Positions 6,637-13,535 of a DNA stretch of 18,447 nt are shown piece after piece. Where the stretch lies: assembly GCA_043809805.1 (NCBI GenBank), contig JBDROR010000069.1, positions 1 through 18,447 on the forward strand. The letters are read 5' to 3'. This DNA is from JAQUKH01 sp043809805. Its GTDB lineage: Bacteria > JACRDZ01 > JAQUKH01. The notes beneath the pieces are model-generated. The model did no database searches. It was not told the DNA's origin and saw only the letters and a list, made by a program, of their open reading frames with translations. Both the position numbers and the translations under genes were made by a program. The number at the start of each line of letters is the position of its first letter. Position 1 is the stretch's first letter.

Positions 6637-8394
6637 ATGGAAAATAGTTTTAAAGGTATTCCCGCTTCGCCTGGAATAGTTTCAGGGAAGGTGTTTATTA
6701 TGGATAGAGATAATTTTGTCGTGGAAAAGAAAAAAATTAGCCAAAGCCAAATAAAAAAAGAACTATTACGGTTGAATAAAGCCATTGTTAATACCAAAAA
6801 AGAAATTTTTGAATTGAAAGAACAATTAACAAAAGAATTAGGCGAGTCAGAGGCCGGAATTTTTGATGCGCATATTTTAATTTTAGAAGATCCTGTTTTT
6901 ACTAAGGATGTTATTGACAAAATAGAAAGAGAGAAACTTTCGGCAGAATACGAGTTAAGTGAAATTTTAAAAAATACTGTATTAGTTTTTGAAAAGATTA
7001 ATGATATATATTTAAAAGGGCGAAGCGCTGATTTAAAAGATGTAGGAAGAAGGTTGATTCATAATCTTTTGGGGTATAAGAGAAAGTCTCTTTCAGAACT
7101 TAATCAAAAGGTTATAATTATTGCGCATGATATTTCACCATCTGATACTGCTTCAATGAAGAAAGATAAGGTTGTTGGGTTCGCGACAGATATTGGAGGC
7201 CGGACATCTCATACGGCAATCATCGCGCGATCGTTAGAAATTCCCGCTGTGGTAGGTTTAAGAAATATAAGTGAAAATATAAAAACGGGAGATACTCTTC
7301 TTATTGACGGTAATCAGGGAATTGTTATTATTAATCCCAGAAAAAAAACATTAAAGGCTTACCAGGCTATTAAGAAGAAATTCCAGGTTTTTGAAAAAGA
7401 GCTAAAAAAAGTTACAAGATTACCGGCTGAAACTCAGGACGGGCATAATGTAGAGTTGGTGGGGAATATTGAATCTCCTGAGGAGATAGATATAGTTTTA
7501 CAGCATGGCGGTGAAGGAATAGGGCTTTTCAGGACAGAATTCCTTTATTTAAACCGCAGCAGTATGCCGACTGAAGAGGAGCAGTTTCATGTGTATAAAA
7601 AGGCGGCGAAAAAGGTAGGCGCGAGGCCGTTAATTATCCGTACGCTTGATATAGGCGGAGATAAGTTTGTTTCGTATATGGATATTTCTTCTGAGGTTAA
7701 TCCGTTTTTAGGGCTGCGCGCTATTCGTCTTTGTCTTGAGCGGCCTGAAATTTTTAAGGTGCAATTAAGGGCTATTTTGCGGGCAAGCGCTTTTGGCCAG
7801 ATTAAGATTATGTTTCCAATGATTTCGGGATTATCTCAGCTTAGAGAGGCGAAACGTATTTTAAATGCGGTAAGAGATGGTTTAGATAAAGAAAAAATTA
7901 GTTATGATGAAGATATGGAAATAGGAATAATGGTAGAAACTCCCTCCGCCGCGATTGTCGCGGATATTTTGGCAAAGGAGGTTGATTTTTTTAGCATAGG
8001 GACTAACGATTTGATTCAATATACTTTGGCGGTGGAGCGCACCAATGAAAAAATTGCCTATCTTTACGAACCGCTTCATCCGGCTATAATAAGATTGTTG
8101 AAAAATATTATTGATGCCGGGCATAAAGAAGGAATCTGGGTTGGTTTATGCGGCGAAATGGCCAGTATCCCTTTGTTCGTCATTATTTTATTAGGCATGG
8201 GTTTGGATGAGTTTAGCACAAATATTGTTTCACTCCCGCTTGTGAAGAAGATTATCCGGTCAACCACTTATCACGATGCAAAGATTTTAGTTGATAACCT
8301 GATGAAGTTATCCTCGTCGGTAGAAATACGCAAATATGTTCAGGATAATTTAACCAGTGTGATAAAAGAGGAGTTAAACTTGGAACGGCCATAA
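6637..8394 (+). CDS. ptsI: PTS enzyme I (phosphoenolpyruvate-protein phosphotransferase)
   Basis: A 585-residue enzyme I that takes phosphate from PEP and passes it to HPr. The domain order is standard: the HPr-binding helical part, the swivelling domain with active His192 in GGRTSHTAIIARS, then the PEP-binding barrel with GLFRTEFLYL, MFPMISGL, FFSIGTNDLIQYTLA and the catalytic-cysteine motif GLCGEMAS. Length fits ordinary enzyme I; there is no N-terminal GAF domain as in PtsP, despite the nitrogen-PTS-like setting. It lies 3 bases after ptsH, a tight operon. Confidence 0.96.
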   Translation: MENSFKGIPASPGIVSGKVFIMDRDNFVVEKKKISQSQIKKELLRLNKAIVNTKKEIFELKEQLTKELGESEAGIFDAHILILEDPVFTKDVIDKIEREKLSAEYELSEILKNTVLVFEKINDIYLKGRSADLKDVGRRLIHNLLGYKRKSLSELNQKVIIIAHDISPSDTASMKKDKVVGFATDIGGRTSHTAIIARSLEIPAVVGLRNISENIKTGDTLLIDGNQGIVIINPRKKTLKAYQAIKKKFQVFEKELKKVTRLPAETQDGHNVELVGNIESPEEIDIVLQHGGEGIGLFRTEFLYLNRSSMPTEEEQFHVYKKAAKKVGARPLIIRTLDIGGDKFVSYMDISSEVNPFLGLRAIRLCLERPEIFKVQLRAILRASAFGQIKIMFPMISGLSQLREAKRILNAVRDGLDKEKISYDEDMEIGIMVETPSAAIVADILAKEVDFFSIGTNDLIQYTLAVERTNEKIAYLYEPLHPAIIRLLKNIIDAGHKEGIWVGLCGEMASIPLFVIILLGMGLDEFSTNIVSLPLVKKIIRSTTYHDAKILVDNLMKLSSSVEIRKYVQDNLTSVIKEELNLERP

Positions 8395-8404
8395 GGGGAA
8401 CAAA

Positions 8405-9448
8405 ATGATCAAGATAAAAGAATTTGATAAATCCAATTTGTTTGGTATATTAAAAAATTTTCCAAAAATGTGGGAATATGCGAGTGAAATTGGAAGAAAA
8501 TTTGAGGTGGATAGTAAATATTTTAACGGGATTGATAAGATAGTTATAAGTGGAATGGGTGGGTCCGCCATCGGCGGGGATATTGTGCGGGAATATGTAG
8601 AAGCCGGTTTTTCGGTTCCTGTGTTTGTCCATAGAAATTATGGGCTGCCTAAATATGTTAATAAAAATACTTTACTTATTATGATTAGTTATTCCGGCAA
8701 TACCGAAGAAACGTTGAGTGTTTATCAGGATGCGTGCCGAATGGGTTTGAAGATGATTGGATTGAGTTCAAATGGAAAATTATCCGAATTTTGCGGCAAA
8801 GAAAAAATACCATTTATTTTAATTCCATCAGGATATTCCCCAAGGGCGGTTTTGCCTTATCTTTTTCTGCCCATTTTAATTATTTTGGAAAAAATAAAAA
8901 TTATTTCAGATCAGGATAAACCGATTAAAGAAACTTTAAACATTCTCAAAGATATGTCAGATGAATTGTCTCTTATAGATAAGAATAAGGCGTTTGACTT
9001 AGCGGAGAAATGCAGGAGAAGCATTCCAATAATTTGTTCAAGTCAAAATTTTTCATCACTCGCACTTCGCTGGAAAACGCAAATAAATGAAAATAGCAAA
9101 GCGCCGGCTTATGCTCAGTTCTTCCCTGAATTAAACCATAACGAAATTATTGGCTGGGAAGGGGATACTATTATAGAAAAAAAATTTGAATTTATTTTTT
9201 TAAAAACCGCTTTGGAACACCCGCGTAACAGTCTCCGAATGGAAATAACAAAAGATATCCTGAAACAAAAAAATATTTATGCGAATGAAATTTCGGGAAG
9301 AGGTGATGCATTGCTTCCTCAGATGGTTTCGATTATTTATTTTGGCGATTGGGTAAGTTTTTATCTTGCGATCTTAAATGAAGTTGACCCAACACCGGTA
9401 AAAACCATTACATTCTTAAAAAATGAATTAGGGAAAGTTCCTTTTTAA
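8405..9448 (+). CDS. SIS-domain bifunctional phosphoglucose/phosphomannose isomerase
   Basis: A 347-residue protein of the short archaeal/bacterial PGI/PMI family that interconverts glucose-6-P or mannose-6-P with fructose-6-P. The two SIS halves are visible: GMGGSAIGGD at residues 50-59 and SYSGNTEET at 95-103 form the phosphosugar site, RAVLPYLFLP follows, and the second half has ENSKAPA...ELNHNEIIGWE with catalytic Glu/His candidates near 242-248. The Shine-Dalgarno AAGGGGA (8393-8399) overlaps the ptsI stop, so it is probably co-transcribed. A general sugar isomerase next to the PTS phosphocarriers fits carbon entry and precursor supply for LPS sugars; that link is inference. Confidence 0.88.
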   Translation: MIKIKEFDKSNLFGILKNFPKMWEYASEIGRKFEVDSKYFNGIDKIVISGMGGSAIGGDIVREYVEAGFSVPVFVHRNYGLPKYVNKNTLLIMISYSGNTEETLSVYQDACRMGLKMIGLSSNGKLSEFCGKEKIPFILIPSGYSPRAVLPYLFLPILIILEKIKIISDQDKPIKETLNILKDMSDELSLIDKNKAFDLAEKCRRSIPIICSSQNFSSLALRWKTQINENSKAPAYAQFFPELNHNEIIGWEGDTIIEKKFEFIFLKTALEHPRNSLRMEITKDILKQKNIYANEISGRGDALLPQMVSIIYFGDWVSFYLAILNEVDPTPVKTITFLKNELGKVPF

Positions 9449-9450
9449 TA

Positions 9451-10404
9451 ATGAAAATTGTTAATTGGATTATTCTTTTTCCCATCCTTTTCTCATCTTC
9501 TGCCTTTGCCGAAAAAATAAGAATTAATGAAATCTATTACGATCCGCCGGGTTTGGCTTCAGTAGAAAGTGACAGTGAATTTATAGAGTTGTATGTGGTT
9601 GAAGGCGGTTTTGACCCTTCCGGATGGTACGTTCTTGATTGGGATAATGGCCATAAGAAATGGGCGATTCCCGATTCTTGCCCGCAGGTAAATAACGGTG
9701 ATTACATTGTGCTCCATTTAGGGAAAGACACAGATTATGATTCTTCAGGGGCGTATCATTTTTGTATGGGTGAGACATCGTCTAAACTTTCAAATAGCGG
9801 GGATCCGATTGGATTAAGAGATGATAAGGATACCCCGCAGGATTTTGTTACCTATGAGGGCGGAACAGACAGCGAACTTACAAGTTCTGATTTTTGTTCG
9901 TGGCCTAATGATGGGAAAGATCCATTGAGTACAGAACTGAAAGTTTCAGCAGATTCCGGACTTTCTTTGCAATTTTCAGTAGGGGCGATTCATGAATCGC
10001 CCCTACAAATTTCGGATAACAGCCAAAATTGGATTACAGCTGAACCCACCTGCGGTTATGAGAATGTAAAAAAAGAGACTGTTTCAAAACCTTCAAAGGC
10101 CGTGCGTATTTCTTTTGAGCCCCAGCCGTTTATTTTAGGAAGTTCCGATGATTTAAAAATTAATTTTAATCTTTCCTATGGAGCTGATATAACTGTTCGA
10201 ATTTATGATGTTCGCGGAAGGCTGTGTATTAGTTTGCAAGAAGAAGAATATTTTTCTGGTGGAGAAAATAATATTTTTTGGGATGGAAGAGACGAAAAAG
10301 GGCGCGAGTCCAAAATGGGGATTTATATTTTTTATATGGAAGTAAAAAGTAATCAAGGAATAAGCAGTTTGAAGAAGACGATTGTGGTGGGGAAGAGGAA
10401 ATAA
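9451..10404 (+). CDS. Secreted lamin-tail-domain protein with C-terminal FlgD-like Ig domain
   Basis: A 317-residue exported protein of unknown function. Signal peptide residues 1-20, probable cleavage after AFA. A lamin-tail domain follows (INEIYYDPPG...EFIELYV...SGWYVLDWDNG), ending with SQNWITAEPTCGYEN. Residues about 221-317 form a FlgD/sorting-type Ig domain (VRIYDVRGRL...NIFWDGRDEKG...MGIYIFYMEV). Such pairs are common on surface or secreted proteins of Bacteroidetes-like and candidate-phylum diderms. It starts 2 bases after the isomerase stop. Oddity: residues about 177-186 (VGAIHESPL) are translated from a 28-bp perfect palindrome inserted in frame near the end of the lamin-tail domain. 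A binding or surface role is plausible; no catalytic residues are recognised. Confidence 0.8.
   Translation: MKIVNWIILFPILFSSSAFAEKIRINEIYYDPPGLASVESDSEFIELYVVEGGFDPSGWYVLDWDNGHKKWAIPDSCPQVNNGDYIVLHLGKDTDYDSSGAYHFCMGETSSKLSNSGDPIGLRDDKDTPQDFVTYEGGTDSELTSSDFCSWPNDGKDPLSTELKVSADSGLSLQFSVGAIHESPLQISDNSQNWITAEPTCGYENVKKETVSKPSKAVRISFEPQPFILGSSDDLKINFNLSYGADITVRIYDVRGRLCISLQEEEYFSGGENNIFWDGRDEKGRESKMGIYIFYMEVKSNQGISSLKKTIVVGKRK
9979..10006. repeat. Family E perfect 28-bp palindrome inside a coding sequence
   Basis: GTAGGGGCGA-TTCATGAA-TCGCCCCTAC is identical to its own reverse complement. The same ends occur at 10484-10511 and 11597-11655. It is flanked by near-direct repeats CAATTTTC (9970) and CAAATTTC (10006), offset by 36 bases, which is 12 codons. 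This fits an in-frame insertion. Confidence 0.9.
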
Positions 10405-10412
10405 TATAAGGG

Positions 10413-10433
10413 GCATAGAGCATAGGGCATAGA
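10413..10433. repeat. Heptanucleotide tandem repeat (GCATAGR)3
   Basis: GCATAGA, GCATAGG, GCATAGA in immediate succession, just downstream of the lamin-tail gene. The period of 7 is shared with tracts at 743, 4914 and 4967. Confidence 0.7.
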
Positions 10434-10451
10434 ATAAGGCGGTGTCATGGT

Positions 10452-10545
10452 TTGTCATTCCGAGCGGGAGCGAGGAATCTATTGTAGGGGCGACCGGCCG
10501 GTCGCCCGTACGAAGAAAGATTTCTCCCTTCGGTCGAAATGACAA
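10452..10545. repeat. Family D inverted-repeat element interrupted by a family E palindrome
   Basis: The outer ends are TTGTCATTCCGAGCG and CGGTCGAAATGACAA (complementary at 13 of 15 positions). The left arm has ATTCC...GGAAT and the right arm GATTTC...GAAAT. At 10484-10511 lies a family E unit, GTAGGGGCGA-CCGGCCGG-TCGCCCGTAC (one mismatched pair), apparently inserted in the spacer between the arms. Compare the uninterrupted copy at 15068-15128. Confidence 0.8.
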
Positions 10546-10569
10546 TTAACGAGTCGCGGAGATTTTTGG

Positions 10570-11376
10570 GTGAAAAATATCTTATTTATAGGCATATTTT
10601 TATTTTTACCTCATTTCGCGTTTTCCGCTTTTGAGGAGAAACCGATTAGCGCGAGAATTACGGGAATGGGAGAAACCTTTTCCGCGGTTGAGGGCGGGAT
10701 TGAAGGTATTTTTTATAACCCGGCAGCCTTTAAATTAAAGGAAGAAAAAAACGAAATATTTTCTTCTTATAGCGAGCTCTTTGATATTTCAGAATTGAAA
10801 CATAGTATTTTTGCGTACGGCCGGACATTTTCTTCAGATAATAAATTAGGTTTAGCTATTCAGAAATTTGGAAGTAAGCTTTACTGCGAAGAAGTAAAGA
10901 TTTTAAATTTTTCCAGAAGGTTTTTGAAAAAGTTGGATATAGGAATAAACGTAAAAGAAATGAGTGTCAAAATCGAATCCTTGGATAAATACTCAACCTT
11001 TGGAATGGATGGGGGGATGCAGTGTGAATTTTATAAAAATTTTCGTTTTGGGTGCGTAGTGAAAAATTTTAACGGGCCTGGAATAATAGACGATTTACCG
11101 GTTATTTACCGGGCGGGGATATCGTGTAATGTTTTTAAAAGAATTATTTGGGCGTTTGACTGGGAAAAAGAAAAAAATTTTGAAGATAATTTTCATTTAG
11201 GACAGGAAATATGTTTAAATAAGTTTTTATTTGTAAGGACAGGATATGAAACCGAGCCTGGCCGTGTTAGCGGTGGATTGGGATTGAAAATCATGCCGAT
11301 TCAAATTGACTACAGTATTTTTTCTCATTCGGTGCTGGGGAATACCCAGATATTTTCGTTTATAATAGGGTGGTAA
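10570..11376 (+). CDS. Putative outer-membrane beta-barrel protein (PorV/UPF0164-like)
   Basis: A 268-residue protein with a signal peptide (MKNILFIGIFLFLPHFAFSA, cleavage near residue 20). The mature N-terminus contains ARITGMGETFSAVEGGIEGIFYNPAAF, the typical opening of PorV/UPF0164 and FadL-like barrels. The rest is alternating short beta-strands ending in an aromatic residue (FIIGW), as outer-membrane barrels do. The GTG at 10570 follows GGAG (10558-10561) by 8 bases and starts exactly at a good signal peptide. Known PorV-type proteins act in protein export to the surface; here a barrel is well supported but a specific role is not. The gene before it encodes a secreted protein with a FlgD-like C-terminus, a possible partner. 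Confidence 0.65.
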   Translation: MKNILFIGIFLFLPHFAFSAFEEKPISARITGMGETFSAVEGGIEGIFYNPAAFKLKEEKNEIFSSYSELFDISELKHSIFAYGRTFSSDNKLGLAIQKFGSKLYCEEVKILNFSRRFLKKLDIGINVKEMSVKIESLDKYSTFGMDGGMQCEFYKNFRFGCVVKNFNGPGIIDDLPVIYRAGISCNVFKRIIWAFDWEKEKNFEDNFHLGQEICLNKFLFVRTGYETEPGRVSGGLGLKIMPIQIDYSIFSHSVLGNTQIFSFIIGW

Positions 11377-11480
11377 ACCCAGCCCCTCATAAAATAACTG
11401 GATGGGGTCTGAAGTAAGGTAGTTTTTTTAAAAAAATGAATGTATTGTTTAATGATGAAAGTAGAGGTGAGGGGCTGGGT
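11377..11480. repeat. Family C inverted-repeat (MITE-like) element, second copy
   Basis: A 104-base element bounded by ACCCAGCCCCTCA (11377-11389) and TGAGGGGCTGGGT (11468-11480), exact complements over 13 bases. It begins right after the barrel gene stop and ends 4 bases before a consensus -35 box. The interior contains a T7A7 run (about 11424-11437). The same ends occur at 1504-1588, but the interior is not obviously the same. Confidence 0.8.
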
Positions 11481-11484
11481 AAAT

Positions 11485-11513
11485 TTGACAAAAGTTTAAA
11501 AATAACTTATAAT
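11485..11513 (+). promoter_or_regulatory. Consensus sigma-70 promoter upstream of panC
   Basis: TTGACA (11485-11490), a 17-base spacer, and TATAAT (11508-11513) give a perfect match to both hexamers at ideal spacing. The predicted transcription start is about 11519-11521. It would drive panC-nadA-nadX and probably genes further on, with a leader of about 220 bases. The gap from 11377 to 11740 otherwise holds two repeats and a hairpin leader, and no gene. Confidence 0.8.
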
Positions 11514-11517
11514 TACT

Positions 11518-11561
11518 CCTCTTTGGGAACATCCGTGCCAACAGTAATTGGCACAAAGGGG
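11518..11561 (+). ncRNA. Candidate structured 5' leader of the panC transcript
   Basis: Directly after the promoter are two nested pairings: CCTCTTTG (11518-11525) with CAAAGGGG (11554-11561), and inside it GTGCCAA with TTGGCAC (loop CAGTAA). They share one base, so they may alternate or stack with a bulge of about 10 bases. I do not recognise a known riboswitch class. It could be a regulatory leader, a small RNA 5' end, or a stabilising hairpin. Confidence 0.4.
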
Positions 11562-11582
11562 AATGAAAATTAAGTGTAGCGG

Positions 11583-11710
11583 TGTCATTCCGAGCTGTAG
11601 GGGCGACCCGGTGGGTCGCCCGAAATGGGCGGGCGAGGCGCCGCCTCGCCCCTACGGGGAAAGATTTCTCCCTTCGGTCGAAATGACAATTGGGTGCGGT
11701 CGAAATGACA
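11583..11710. repeat. Family D element with nested compound family E unit and duplicated right end
   Basis: Left end GTGTCATTCCGAGC (11583-), right end CGGTCGAAATGACAA (to 11689), then a second copy of the right end (GCGGTCGAAATGACA, about 11696-11710). Nested inside at 11597-11655 is a GC-rich family E unit bounded by GTAGGGGCGA and TCGCCCCTAC. It has two 9-bp hairpins: GGGCGACCC-GGT-GGGTCGCCC and GGGCGAGGC-GCC-GCCTCGCCC. It separates the panC promoter from the panC start and would add strong structure to the leader. Confidence 0.8.
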
Positions 11711-11740
11711 GTTATCACAACGGGTTGCGTGGATTTTTAA

Positions 11741-12598
11741 ATGAAAATTATTAAAAGTGTTTCCTCTATGCAGGGATATTCCTTAAAATGGAGGGGTAAG
11801 AAAAAGATTGGCTTTGTTCCTACAATGGGGTATCTTCATGAAGGGCATGTTAGTTTATTAAAAAAGGCGGTTAAAGAGAACGACATAGTTGTTTTGAGTA
11901 TTTTTGTTAATCCAATACAGTTTGGCCCGAAAGAAGATTATAAAAAATATCCACGGAATTTTAAACGGGATGAGGTAATAGCAAAAGAGGCTGGAACGGA
12001 CGTGGTATTTTGTCCTTCATGGGAGGATATGTATCCGAAAGGATATAAATCTTATGTGGAGGTTAAAGATTTACAGGATTATTTATGCGGGAAGTTAAGG
12101 CCGGGGCATTTTAGGGGTGTGGCAACCGTTGTGACAAAATTATTTAATATCGTTCAGCCTTATAACGCTTATTTTGGGCAAAAGGATGCCCAGCAAAGCA
12201 TCATTATAAGACAAATGGTAAAAGACCTTAATATTCCTGTTCGTGTAAAAATCGTACAAACATTCAGGGGGGGGGACGGTCTGGCAATGAGTTCCCGCAA
12301 TAGTTATCTTTCACAAAGAGAGAGGGAAGCCGCGTTAATTCTGCCTAAGACACTTTTGGAGATAAAAAAATATATTTTATCGGGGGAAGACAATGTTAGT
12401 TTTTTATCCAAAAAGGCGAATGAGCTGATTAAAAAAGAGCCGCTTGCGAAGCTTGACTATTTTTCTTTTGTCGATGGAAATACATTAATTCCCGTTACAA
12501 AGCTTGTGGGAGATATTTTGGTAGTTGTTGCCGTCCGTTTTGGAGCGACAAGGTTAATCGATAATTTTAGGCTTAAGATGGAGATAAAAAATGTTTAA
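11741..12598 (+). CDS. panC: Pantothenate synthetase (pantoate-beta-alanine ligase)
   Basis: A 285-residue enzyme that joins pantoate and beta-alanine with ATP to make pantothenate, the coenzyme A precursor. Visible: VPTMGYLHEGHVSLL (HIGH-like site, His33 and His36), IFVNPIQFGPKEDY, GKLRPGHFRGVATVVTKLF, YFGQKDAQQ, and DGLAMSSRNSYLS (KMSKS-like loop). Length is normal. The ATG at 11741 begins a typical N-terminus; its Shine-Dalgarno site is weak. A run of nine G (12267-12275) encodes part of TFRGGDGL, just before the conserved DGLAMSSRN. The stop overlaps nadA by 8 bases. panB and panD are not in the window. Confidence 0.95.
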   Translation: MKIIKSVSSMQGYSLKWRGKKKIGFVPTMGYLHEGHVSLLKKAVKENDIVVLSIFVNPIQFGPKEDYKKYPRNFKRDEVIAKEAGTDVVFCPSWEDMYPKGYKSYVEVKDLQDYLCGKLRPGHFRGVATVVTKLFNIVQPYNAYFGQKDAQQSIIIRQMVKDLNIPVRVKIVQTFRGGDGLAMSSRNSYLSQREREAALILPKTLLEIKKYILSGEDNVSFLSKKANELIKKEPLAKLDYFSFVDGNTLIPVTKLVGDILVVVAVRFGATRLIDNFRLKMEIKNV

Positions 12599-13526
12599 TA
12601 AATTTAAGCTTTCAATTGAACAGAAAAAGTTAATAAAAGAAATCAAAAAACTAAAAAAACACCGTCAAGCGGTAATTATTGTCCACTATTATCAAAGGCC
12701 TGAGATTCAGGAAATTGCTGATATTTTAGGCGATTCACTGGCTTTAAGCAGGGCGGCGGCTAAGACCAGAGAAAAGGTGATTGTTTTTTGCGGTGTGCAT
12801 TTTATGGCTGAAAGCGCGGCGATACTTTGTCCCGACAAAACAGTTTTACTTCCTGAGATTGGGGCGGGATGTCCGATGGCAGACATGGTTACAGCCCAGA
12901 AACTCCTTGAGTTTAAGAAAAATTATCCGAATGCCAAGGTTGTCTGTTATGTGAATTCTTCCGCAGAGGTAAAGGCCGTAAGCGATATCTGCTGTACTTC
13001 ATCAAACGCGACAAAAGTTGTTCAGGCGATTAACGATACTAATGAGATTATTTTTGTTCCGGATAAAAATTTAGCCCATTATATTTCATCCTTTACTGAA
13101 AAAAAGATAATCCCGTGGAATGGATTTTGTCCGGCGCATCGCCGTTTAAAACCGGAGGATATTTTGAAGGCGAAAAAAGATCATCATAATGCGATAGTTA
13201 TTGCCCATCCGGAATGCAAGCCCAATGTTTTGGCTTTAGCTGATTATGTTCTAAGTACCGAAGGGATGGCTCGTTATTCGAAAGATACTAAGGCAAAAGA
13301 GATTATTGTATGCACAGAGGTTGGGATGCTTTACCGCTTAAAGAAAGAAAATCCAAATAAGAATTTTTATTCTCCGTTAGAAGAAATAATTTGTCAAAAT
13401 ATGAAACTAAGTACATTGGAAAGTGTGTTTAACTCTTTGGAAAAAATGGAACATGTCGTTACCGTTTCGGAAGAGATAAGGTTAAAGGCAAAAAAGGCGT
13501 TGGACAGGATGCTGGAGATAGTATAA
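12591..13526 (+). CDS. nadA: Quinolinate synthase A
   Basis: A 311-residue [4Fe-4S] enzyme that condenses iminoaspartate with dihydroxyacetone phosphate to quinolinate in de novo NAD synthesis. The three cluster cysteines expected for the family are seen as Cys94 (GAGCPMADM), Cys180 (WNGFCPAHRR) and Cys268 (CQNMKLSTLE). Other hallmarks are VHYYQRPEIQEIADILGDSL, CGVHFMAESA, IAHPEC and TEVGML. The ATG at 12591 lies within the end of panC (8-base overlap), so translation is probably coupled. Its substrate supplier nadX is next. Confidence 0.96.
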   Translation: MFNKFKLSIEQKKLIKEIKKLKKHRQAVIIVHYYQRPEIQEIADILGDSLALSRAAAKTREKVIVFCGVHFMAESAAILCPDKTVLLPEIGAGCPMADMVTAQKLLEFKKNYPNAKVVCYVNSSAEVKAVSDICCTSSNATKVVQAINDTNEIIFVPDKNLAHYISSFTEKKIIPWNGFCPAHRRLKPEDILKAKKDHHNAIVIAHPECKPNVLALADYVLSTEGMARYSKDTKAKEIIVCTEVGMLYRLKKENPNKNFYSPLEEIICQNMKLSTLESVFNSLEKMEHVVTVSEEIRLKAKKALDRMLEIV

Positions 13527-13535
13527 AGGAGTAAT

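Noticed and set aside
10153..10545. A minus-strand ORF of 130 residues at the end of the lamin-tail gene
   Set aside because: It lies antisense to a well-supported domain, its N-terminus is translated repeat, and it shows no recognisable domain.
11377..11740. tRNA or other classical RNA gene in the longest gene-free stretch
   Set aside because: No cloverleaf or known RNA signature is seen; the structure is explained by repeats plus a short leader hairpin.
11548..11754. A 68-residue plus-strand ORF before panC
   Set aside because: It consists almost wholly of translated family D/E repeat and overlaps the panC start.
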